DNA of 64,000 bases, from contig OY754327.1 of the NCBI GenBank assembly GCA_963573305.1, positions 57,032,244-57,096,243 on the forward strand, written 5' to 3'. Every line of letters starts with the position of its first letter. Positions within the stretch are counted from its first letter, which is position 1. This document shows positions 10,801 through 22,800 of this stretch, piece after piece. A program made the translations under genes and the position numbers. The notes under the pieces are model-generated. The model had not been told where the DNA came from and searched no databases. It saw only the letters and a program-made list of their open reading frames with translations. This stretch comes from Pyrrhosoma nymphula (taxonomy: Eukaryota > Arthropoda > Insecta > Odonata > Coenagrionidae).

Positions 10801-13800
10801 TTCGGAATTTCAGTAGTATTTCCTAACATTTCTAGTTATTTATAATAACTACGTATAAAAAAATTGAAATACTATAATAGTTAGAAAAAATTGCAGACAT
10901 GTCTCGAATTTAATAATTTTCCCTCGCATAATGAACAAAATAATAATTAAAAGAAGACGCAAAATCTGAATATATGTATATACTAAGAATGATATAAAGT
11001 TAAGACAAAGGAATATACATTTGTAATTATTCTTAAAGAATGTTGGATGCTCACTTCAAGAGAAAATTTGTATAAGAAGGGCCCCGAGTCCCAAGGGCCC
11101 CATGATAGATTGCTTCGGGGGGTAATCGATAAATTAAATGGATATTTACAAGTATACTCTTCAATGTCTATTCTAAAAGTAGCTCTCATAGGGGAACTGC
11201 CTACGAGAGAACACTTATGTAGAAAACGGTACACATAAAGGAATTAAACGTGGAAGAATATTTACGTGAAGCGAATAATAATGTTAATAATGCCTCTGTT
11301 GCTACAACAAACACGGCGTCATTTATTATAGTTTAATATTCAGATGTATTACACGTAGTGGAACCGTCTGCCTCTCATAACGATTGCGAATTGTTTTTTA
11401 GACCAATTCCCACATAAACTTTACGAGTTATTTATATGTACTTTAACGTGTTAAAATGCAGTTTACTTACATACACTCAATCATCGAGTTGCCTATTCGA
11501 GTCTCTCACTTGCCTCTGTGTTTCCCCTCCTTGGACTTTAAAATATAGCTATCAACATTCCTAATAGAATAAAGGGTAACCTTTCGAATAAATCTTCTTA
11601 AGAAAGAGGAATGTCTTCCTTGCAAGAAAATGAGTTCTTGCATGAAAATTGTCAAAGGTTAGACTTGGATGCTCAAAGACATGCCCACCAGCGATCCAAT
11701 GAGCGTATCCCCGCGGTGTTTCTCGGGTTACGCTAAGAACCGCACAAATATCATCCTAACCTAACCTACGGACGGTAGCAACTTTTAAATCTGGTTCAAA
11801 TATAGATCCACCTGTTTCAAAACTTCAATCTGTTTTAAGATGGTGGAAACTATCATGATGTCACTACATGCTTCTCACCTGAAAGAAGAGCGGAAATACC
11901 GCGCAATGAACGACATCCGTGCATGAATATCGACAAGTACACTAAAAATCACCTAGGTGCTATTTATTAAGTAGTAATGCGTCTTTGTGGCCCATTTTTG
12001 GGTTTCCCCTGCATGAAAGAGGACAAACAATCACTCATCTCTCCGTGCACCTGCAAAACGGTCAGCGAACCATTGATTTTCACTACCATTCCGAACAGTT
12101 TTTAGACCAATTCCCGCATCATAAAAAATAAGAGTTCTTTACATATGTTTGAAAGTGTTAAAGTGCAGTAAACATACATTCACTCAATCATCGAGTTGCC
12201 TATTCAAGACTCCCACTCGCCGCTGTTTCCTTTCCTTGGACTTAAAAATATATCCATCAGCATATGCCTTATTATAAAATAGAGTATACTTTCGAAAACA
12301 TTTTCCAAAGCAAGAGGAATGTCTTCTTTGCGAGAAAATGAGTCCTTGCATGAAAAACGACAAAGGTGATGCTTAGAGACATGCCCACCAACGATCTCAT
12401 GAGAATCTCCCCGGTGGTGTTTCTCAGATTACGCTAACAACCGCACAAATTTCATCCTAACTAAACCTACTGACGGGTAACTAGCTAAAAATCTGGTTCA
12501 AATATTGAGCCATCTGTTTTGAAACTTCAATCTGTTTTAAGATGGCGGAATTTATAATTGCGTCACTACATGCTTCTTACCCGAAAGAAGAACGGATATT
12601 CTGCGCAATGGGCGCCATCGGTACATGAACATTGGCAAGTGCACTAAGACTGATCACCATAGATTTTTAAATTAGTAACAGATGATTATGATTTAGAAAC
12701 CAATGATTTATGACTACCCTTCATACCGAAGGCGCAGTCCAGGTAGTGAAGGATTCATAGGACAAATAAACAAGACTGCAGCTGAAAATGCTCCTTTTGA
12801 CAGTATCAACCGCTGGATTATACTGTACTCTCCTACCCTGATTAAGATACTCAACGCACATATCAACATTGAATAGCGAAACTTAATTAAGTCTATCAAA
12901 TATATTCATGTACACGTGATCAAGCTGCTAATCACTCAGAAGACGGCTCAAGAGAACCGGTGGGACGAGGTGACCATCCATCAACCTAGGTGCTATTTAT
13001 TAAGTAGTAATGAGTCTTCGTGGCCCATTATTGGGTTTCCCGTGCATTGAAGAGGATATACAATCACTCAATTCTCCGTGCACGAAATGGAAAACGAAGG
13101 AATTACAACGATCACAACAAACAAGATAGGATACGAACTCCTCAAATGATCATGCTAACAGTGTCAAGGCTTTGTGGTTTTCTTATAAAATAAGTTCAAT
13201 GTTTTTCACACCAGTTGAAATTCAGCTATACCTAATAAAATTGGGCTTGAGGTTATCGAGGAAAAGAAGTATGAATAGACTTGAATAAATGTATAGAGTA
13301 TGTATGGGAAAGGAATACCGGTGAGAGTCAGAAAATTGGAAAACCACTCGTATTGAGAAAAATGACCGTGCCAACAAAATTGAAAATGAAACAAAAAAGT
13401 ATCTATTCCCAGAATTATTTTACTAAAATCGGCAGATGGACAGATGAGTTAGAATTGTAGAGAGCACCTAGAGATTTTACTCTTTTACCTATCAACATGA
13501 CCATTTACCCCCTGCCACACACCCGAGGTGGCTTGCACCTTTGCTAGTGGTCCCCTTAGCGATAGGCAGTCGCCGCACGGAGAAAAAATTTCGTGGGGGG
13601 GGTGAAGCCCCTAAAGCCTTACATTATTCCTTTATGCATTATATTGATAAAATAATTATTAACATGAAGATAATAAGCAATTTCAAGTTAACTACATGCA
13701 TGCCTGATAATGTCATAATGCACAGCAGCTTTCGTCGACAGCCACATCACTTAAAAAAGCAGGTCTGATAACAGAGTACACACAAATGACTGACTTATGG

Positions 13801-16800
13801 TAGAATGATAAATTGGTTTTGCGTAACTACCAAGACTTGATATAGAAACCCACAACATAATACAAGCTGCAACACTTCAACCTTTTCCCAAAATATTTCA
13901 ATATTATAATCTCAGTCTTCTGAGAGGCATCACCACTCTGACAACAAGGTAGCATTTGAAGACAAGAATGGTGATGCACAGTCTGTAGCACTGAATGTAG
14001 CTATACATCACAAAATAGGAATCTACTGAAGAGCATGAACTGCAAAATTTTATACTTTGCGTGCATCATCAGAAAGATCATATTGCTGGGCTGAGAGACC
14101 AGGGATCACCATTCTAGGGTTAAGATTATTGCGATGGTTGAGAAAAGAACTCATTACACTGCAGCATCTAAAAGTAAAGTTCTATTATTTGCAGAAAAAA
14201 TTCCCATTCCACTGCCAGAAGAGTATTCAGGTTTCTGAATGTAATGTTAGACACTGAAAACAAGATTCAAATAAGATTTTCACACATGCAGCAATAAGGA
14301 TAGCACATTCAGGACCTCAAAAAGGAAGCCACAACAAATTATTAATTAAACTTTGTGAATTTATTATATCCCAGCAGGCCCAACGGCTACCGGTATCGAC
14401 TGAAATTATTCAAGTGAAAGCAAAAGAATCAGCTCGTAATTTTGGAATTCATCGTGACTTGTAAGGGATTTTCTCTTCATCAACAAAATTCAATTTGTCA
14501 AAAACTCCCACCGAGAAACTCATTGAATCCAGTCATTTTATGATAAGAAAATGACAAGAAAAAGGATATCCTCTAGGCCAAATTGGTAATGCCAATCAGA
14601 CATCAGTTTGCTTTGATATGCCCTTTATGTAAACAGTGACAAAAGAAGGGGATAAGGAAAAATTTCAGCAGTTCTGAAAAACAAATACTAACAGTGTTGC
14701 TGTGCTGTAGTGCCGACGGCATTTAACAGCCGCCATACATATGCATTGCTAAAACATAGAAATGTACCCAAAGGTGAGATTATTTTCCTTCAAGAGTGAT
14801 TGAAAAAGCAAATAAGAAAGGGTGGATGACGAGTGAAATGATAGTAGAATGGCTAAGATTGGTATGGTTCAGATGACCGGGATGAACTACTTTAGTTAAA
14901 TTCTCTAATTGTTCTGGATTTCTATCAAGGGCACGTTACTCCAGCTGTAAAAGATGCAATGAAAGAAGAAGATAGTGCTTTGACTGCGATTCAAGGAGGT
15001 ATGACACCCCAGCTGCAGCCTTTGGATGCATAAATCAGCCTTTTAAAGATCAATTGAAAATTTTTTAAACAGATTGGTTGGCATCTGAAGAATGGGAGAT
15101 GACACCATCTGGACACATAAAGAGGGCTAGTGCACGTCAGTTAGTGCATTGGATTCTAGCTGCATGGAAAGGAGTGAAAGAGGAAGTTGTTTTAAAAGCA
15201 TTTAAGAAATGATGTATTTCTTATGTTATGGATGTAAGTGAGGACGATGAACTTTGGCAGAGCAGTGATGATGAATCAAGTGAAAATAATGCAATGTTAG
15301 TGAATGTAACTAAAATGATTTTCTGTGAATGTGAATTATTTTGAGGATGTAAATTAAGCTATATAGTGAAAGCATTTTCATTTGAAATTTTATCTGGTTT
15401 ATCTTTTTATAGTTTTACAATATACATACATACAAAGTAAGAAATTGTGAATACAACTTAATATGTTTGCAGTTACCATATTTTGCTGTTGTTCTACATA
15501 CATGCACAAGTATTGATAAGCTGAATTCTAAAGTATTTCATTATTTATTACTAGCATGAATTATTATTCAAAATTAAAGTTTTTTTCCATTGTGGAGTTC
15601 CAATGAAGTGCTATGTGGAGTTCCAAGGGTTCATCTTAGAATTGGGTTCGTCTCAGATTTGTGTGAATATAGTACTATGTATGTATCTGTGGCAATTTGC
15701 TCTTGCCACCTGGTTATAAACCTAATGGAAATTTTGCATAAGATAAATACGAATTTATATCAAAAGGAAAACAAATAATCACACTAACAAACTCACCTTG
15801 TAATGCTTTTATTTTTCCCATCTGCTTTCTGGGGTCGTTTTGGTTTCTTATCATCCAGGAAATCCAAATCAGTTCGGAAACCCTTTCTGTATTTTTTAAC
15901 TTCCTCCATCAATTCCTTCTTACTCTTCTGCTTTTGAAGTTTGTTTTCTATTTGGGCTTTCTTCCCAAAGGTCTTCAATTGCCGCAATTGACGTATTTTC
16001 TCATACCTTTCAGTTTCAGCTTTCTTTTTCGTCAAAACCTCTCTCACCTGAAGGGAATAATTTTAAAATTACTGTTTAAAGCATATAAAATACACATTAC
16101 AATAAAAGCAAGTAAAAACATGTTCATTTTCATCAACATGTTATCCAACAAGCAGTTTTAAGAGTGAGTGATGGGTTATGCAAAAAATTAGGCAGTTAAA
16201 CAAATATCAATAATATTAAAGGGGTAGATAGTGAATATGTTGCCCGTAAAAATAAAACATGCTTTTCTGAAACTTAGTGGCATTTCATCACTAAATATAT
16301 TTTCAGGAGGAAACTTTTACAAACCACAGAATAACACAAACTCTGTGTTCCAGTATTATGTACTTAGGAGGGCAAGGCTAGAGGAGGGTTCACAAAAGTT
16401 CTAAGCAGGAAAAGGTTAAATGGAGAACAATATGCACAGACAAAAGAGCTTGAAGGGTTTTCCAATAATCATTCATGAGTCTCCTCACAAAACGCCACCC
16501 TTTGACACTTTCATAAGGTCAACTCAATAATTTCATGCAACTTAATGGCAGATGAATGCTTTGAATTGGTCACTATCCAGTTGTATGCTTCAAATTGCTT
16601 TTGGTGGCAAGATATGAGCCTGTTCATACAGTGGTCAAATGAAGTAATAGTATATAAATATTCCTGCTGGGTCATTCCTTGTCAGTTCATCCAGGCATGA
16701 CACCCACCGACTCAGATTTTGATGAAACTTGGCAATTTTCATCCTTCCATGTAGGAATGAAACAGTGTAAAATATTTCTTGGCTATCTCTACTAGTTTTT

Positions 16801-19800
16801 TTTTCACGACCATTTGAAGTTTGGGTGAAACTGCAGTTTTTCAATGAATGCGGTCTCCAGAGGCACTTGTACCTCCAGAGGGAAATAATTTGTCTCAGCC
16901 ATACTTTTCATCCAATTCTTATGAAAATTTGTAGGTTTACTATAGAAGTCATGAGGATTCCAAATACTAATTGAAAAATATCCTAAGGGATATTGAAAAT
17001 TCTCTAAACTCATATGTTTCATAAGATTTATGAAAATTTTGCGTCAAAAACATGGTTCTATAAAACATCAAATTTTGACCTTAGGCAATATGTGAATCAA
17101 GCTGAATTATTTTTTCTAATATTCCTTAAGGTATGACCCACCACCTGTAAAAATAAAATTCATGGCTTTTTGCTTGCTTTGTTGTTAAAAAAATTTTATG
17201 TAAAAAAAAAATGTCTTTTCACGACTCTGGTAGTCAGTGTTGGGTCTTCCTTCAAGTGTGATGAAATGCTTGTGTTAACTGTTTTCTATGTCTAAGCATA
17301 TGTTTATGACATGAATCTAGAACATAATAAGTGCAAAAATTAAAACATTTTTTATGTGCAGGTTGTTTCTCTCCCGATAAGAAAAATATATATATTTTTT
17401 AAATAGAATATTTTAAGGAATTCTTAGCACTTACCCATCATTGCTGGGGTTAACTTGATTGTTGCTTTACAGAAACCATCAAAATACAGGATGCATGTCA
17501 ATACAAGTTAACTTTCTCCATTTTGTATTGACAAAAACTTCACTAATGTGTTTTACTTGATTAATGTTGCGCAACTTATTAAAATAATGTGAGGAGAAGA
17601 TACATTGTCTAACCTTGACCAGCCTTTACTCTAATGAGGACTAGACATTAACTTGTAGCAGTATCTTCTTTGAAGAAATGATACTTTTTAACTTTATAGA
17701 GGAGCTGAGAAAAATATCAGATTACTTTGAAATAATGTAACAATGTAACCACATCTTTTAGACCTGAACGGGGTTCATTGAACAGAAAGTGAAAATGAAC
17801 TGAATAAGCCCTGGCACTTTAACTATTTATACAAAGTAGTTTTTCTCTCAGGAGTTAGGTATTGTTTGCCCTTTTTCTACCCCAGTTGCCCTCCAACTTT
17901 GGCAGTGTGAACATAAAGTTTTTTCCAATAAGTTTTGTGGTTAATATTTGTGTCCATCTCTAGAAACCAGGCATGTAAACCTTAAGGAAATAATTTTGAC
18001 ACAATTTGTTCTTTCTGTCTCAGTTAACAATCATAAGTCATTGTTATATTTTGATTTATCATTTAGGCTGATGCCTTTATAATGGCCCAGTATCAAGAGC
18101 TTGGTAACTGTAGTCTAGGAGAACATAGTGGTACAGAGTGCCATAAAACTAGCTACACTCAGTTAGTGAATCTCCTAAAATTTGAAGAATTAAGTGCATC
18201 AGAAAGACAAATGATTGAACTCAGGAGTGGTATAAATTCTGGACTTCTTTTGAGTATTTGTGAGCACCATAAAACCTACTTCTAAAAAAAATATAAAACT
18301 GATCAAATTACTTGTTATGATCCATTTAGATGTCATAGGAAAAAAATTAGTAAATCACTACGAACAGTAACACCAGCATTTTCATTCAAGATAAATAGCA
18401 TACCAGAAATTGTTAAAGCAATTCCGGGACAAAAAATATGTAATTCATGTAGAGAAAAAGTGGATAAATACACACACCATATTGAAGATAACTGTGGCAT
18501 TGAAGAGCTTATCCCAATTGCTGGCAGTGATGATAGTATTGTAGATTTGGACGAAGATTCATTGAAAGAAAAAGCATTGGAGGAAATAAATTCATCATTC
18601 AAGGATATTGGCATGTCTCCTTTAAAACTCCATGCAGTTGCATCCCACAGCAAATCAATGTATGCTAAAAGGAAACTGAAAGTTGCAACTTCTACTTTGA
18701 ACAAAAAGGTTTGCAAAGTATTGGATAAAGATTTCATTCCAGAGCATGATTCAGAAGTTCTTGATAAAGCGAGTGATATGGATGTGCTAGTTGGGTTACT
18801 AAAAGAAAAACTGGTTACAGCAGGCAGTCGGCGAGAGATAATTCAGCTACTAACACTAGCTCCGACTTCATGGAGTAGGAAAAAAGTAGCCACCGAATTT
18901 AATGTTAGTGAATATGCAATTCGGCAAGCTAGGGAACTTCTGAGAGTGAAAGGCCTCATAGCCATACCAGATCCAAGGAGGGGCAAAAACATAGAACAAA
19001 CTACAGTGGACTTAGTTCACTCATTTTACCAAAATGACGAGTATTCCCGCCTTATGCCGGGAATGAAAGATAAGGTGAGTGTGTCCAAAAATGTCCACGT
19101 GCAAAAAAGGTTACTACTAAGTAACCTAAATGAGCTGTATGCAGCTTTTAAATTTGAATACCCACATGTAAAAATAGGGTTTTCAAAATTCTGTGTGTTG
19201 CGACCTAAATGGTGTGTGTTGGCAGGTTCCTCTGGAACCCATTCTGTATGTGTCTGTGCTATCCATCAGAATGTATCACTTCTTCTCCATGCATGCTCCA
19301 TAGAGGAGACCTACAACGACCTATTTGATTACTTAGTATGTTCCAAAGATAACAAGGATTGCATGCTACGGCACTGTTCAGAATGTATGTCTGACAAACG
19401 ACTGAAGGAACATCTGAAAAGTAAATTTGAGGAATGGGACCCTGAAGATGAAGTGACATACAGTGCATGGGTGACAACAGATCGGACCCAACAAATTAGG
19501 CTAACAGTGACTCTGGATGAATACATCAATGGTCTGGTGAACAATCTGAAAAAACTTCTCCCACATTCCTTCATAACCAAATCCCAGGCGAGATGCCTGA
19601 AAGAACTAAAAAATAACCTACAGCCAGATGAAGCTATTGTTTTGCTGGATTTCAGTGAAAACTACCATTATGTGATACAAGATGAGGTTCAGGGTCATCA
19701 CTGGAATCAGGATGGTTGTTCTCTACATCCAGTGGTAATTTATACTCGTGGACAGACACTGATAGACCTCTGTGTGTCAAGTTTGTGTGTTTTTTCTGAC

Positions 19801-22800
19801 GATCTAGAACATGATGTAGCTTTCGTCTTCGAAACACAAAAAATAGTCACTCAGTTTTTAAAGGATTAGTTCCCTGAAGTAAAAAAAGTGCAATATTTCA
19901 GTGATGGTTGTGCTGCCCAGTATAAGAACTGTAAAAACTTTATAAACCTGTGCCATCATCACCTGGACTTTGACTTGCATGCTTCTTGGTCATTTTTGCA
20001 ACTAGTCATGGGAAATCTCCATGTGATGGGATAGGCGGAACAGTTAAGCGCATTCTTACTAGAGAAAGCCTTCAACGGGATCTAGGGTAACACAATGACT
20101 TCCATTGAAAATGTGTATGAGTTCTGCAAGTACAAAGTGGATAAAATTTCATCCTTCGTTTTAAAAAAAGAACAATTATCAATGATTCGGCAACAATTAG
20201 AAACTCGCTGGTGCCATGCAAAAACAATCCCAGGTACTCGTAGCTACCATTCTTTTATTCCAATTTCAAAAAACATTATTGCGACAAAAAAAATTAGCTT
20301 TGATACCACTTCCAGTTCCGTCCACAATTTCTTGGTAAAGCCAAGTTGGGAAGTAATTATGACAAAAATTTGTACTAATTCTTTTGTGGCCTGCTTGTAT
20401 GACAGTCACTGGTTTTTTGGGCTAGTTATGTCAAAGGATGTTGATCAATGTGATATAAAAGTGAAATTCTTGCATCCTTATGGGCCTGCAAGATCATTTT
20501 ACTGGCCTACAGAGAAAGAAGATATATGCCATGTTCCTGTAAATAATGTCATTTGTAATGTGGAAACTCCAACTACAAAAGGCTCAGGACGAATGTATTA
20601 CTTCTTAGAGAAAGGCATTGAACGTGTGAACCAATGGCTGTTGGATTTAAAAGGAAAACTTGGAATTACCACTACTGGGAAAGAAATGTAGCTCTGTGTC
20701 AACTGAAATATTACCTTATTCAGAGATAGGACTCAGTGAAGACCTTGGATACTGTGCTATTTAACCACTAACTGATGCACAGACAAAAGTGACTATATGG
20801 TGATTGTTGATTTATAAGTTCTGCAACATTAATCAAGTAAACCACATTAGTGAGGTTTTTGGCAATACAAAATGGAGAAAGTTAACTTGTATTGACATGC
20901 ATCCTGTATTTTGATGGTTTCTGTAAAGCAACAATCAAGTTAACCCCAGCAATGATGGGTAAGTGCTAAGAATTCCTTAAAATATTCTATTTAAAAAATA
21001 TATATATTTTTCTTATCGGGAGAGAAACAACCTGCACATAAAAAATGTTTTAATTTTTGCACTTATTATGTTCTAGATTCATGTCATAAACATATGCTTA
21101 GACATAGAAAACAGTTAACACAAGCATTTCATCACACTTGAAGGAAGACCCAACACTGACTACCAGAGTCGTGAAAAGACATTTTTTTTTTACATAAAAT
21201 TTTTTTAACAACAAAGCAAGCAAAAAAACAACCTGCACATAAAAAATGTTTTAATTTTTGCACTTATTATGTTCTAGATTCATGTCATAAACATATGCTT
21301 AGACATAGAAAACAGTTAACACAAGCATTTCATCACACTTGAAGGAAGACCCAACACTGACTACCAGAGTCGTGAAAAGACATTTTTTTTTTACATAAAA
21401 TTTTTTTAACAACAAAGCAAGCAAAAAGCCATGAATTTTATTTTTACAGGTGGTGGGTCATACCTTAAGGAATATTAGAAAAAATAATTCAGCTTGATTC
21501 ACATATTGCCTCAGGTCAAAATTTGATGTTTTATAGAACCATGTTTTTGACGCAAAATTTTCATAAATCTTATGAAACATATGAGTTTAGAGAATTTTCA
21601 ATATCCCTTAGGATATTTTTCAATTAGTATTTGGAATCCTCATGACTTCTATAGTAAACCTACAAATTTTCATAAGAATTGGATGAAAAGTATGGCTGAG
21701 ACAAATTATTTCCCTCTAGAGGTACAAGTGCCTCTGGAGACCGCATTCATTGAAAAACTGCAGTTTCACCCAAACTTCAAATGGTCGTGAAAAAAAAACT
21801 AGTAGAGATAGCCAAGAAATATTTTACACTGTTTCATTCCTACATGGAAGGATGAAAATTGCCAAGTTTCATCAAAATCCGAGTCGGTGGGTGTCATGCC
21901 TGGATGAACTGACAAGGAATGACCCTGCTAGCAGATACATACAACACTAAAAACCTGTGGCAACCGAGTTTTTTCTACTAGTTTGGCAAATCTGGGTCAA
22001 TCACAATTCTCCATTACGCGTGCACTCATATTATCATTCAATTGCACTCATGAGAAAAAAAATGCAATCATCGTTCTAAACATTATTTCAGGAGCTTTAA
22101 ATCACTATTGCTAATTGATTGGAGTGCCTTATTAGGACAGTAACTGTAAGAATTGTCCTACTACAGTTGTTTGAATTTTGAATAATAAAGACAACGTAAA
22201 ATAACGAACCATGATCTCACTCCTGATTCAGAGGCTACCATTTGTATGAGTTCCTCCATTTGATTGAAACCACACACATCTGAGAAGTCTCATGAGCTGA
22301 GACACCTAAACTCATGATTCTGGTACAATAGGTCTGTTATGGAAAGAAGATATCCAGTTCCTAAAATGGGTGAAAGGGTAGCTGCTATTTGAGAGCCCAT
22401 TCCTGGTAAGGGTCCTACCGTTGTTAACTTGACAGTGTTGTACTTTCTCTGTCAAAATTTTAGTACTCCAAAGTGAAAAAATATCTGTATACAAGCAAGA
22501 GGATTAAATACTAACTACCTCGATGTTTTCGTATTTCTGCCAGTCTCTTGCTCTTCACTCCTCTATTCCCCTTATACTACTCCTTACTATCCCTACTTCC
22601 TATTCTTTCCCCATTCCCTCGCATATATCACTCGCATGAGCTTAAGTTTCCCCTGGATAATCGGACCAAATCAATTAATTCCAAGCCTGTGGATCAGAAC
22701 TTAACATATTGATTGAGGAAAGAGGATAAAAATTAAGATCAAATTCCTTCACTCTGATGACTCAAATTTATATGCATACTTCTAACTATATTGAAACAAA

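Larger units (their letters stand above)
16669..21925 (+). mobile_element. Sola-like DNA transposon, 5.26 kb, with ~0.9-kb TIRs and TGCT target duplication
   Basis: The ends are perfect inverted copies starting GGGTCATTCCTTGTCAGTTC, and they are flanked by the 4-bp direct repeat TGCT (16665-16668 and 21926-21929). The left TIR runs to about 17578. The right TIR runs from about 20818 and is longer only because it holds a 201-bp tandem duplication. The arms are almost identical: the antisense frame in each differs by one residue over more than 70. A transposase remnant occupies the middle. A 4-bp duplication and this transposase type fit the Sola superfamily, probably Sola2; the subgroup is from memory and unverified. 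The whole element sits in EBP2 intron 4 and makes up most of it. Confidence 0.88.

Noticed and set aside
16635..17022. Minus-strand open frames repeated at 21572-21950
   Set aside because: They lie in the TIRs of the Sola-like element and are duplicated only because the arms are inverted copies.
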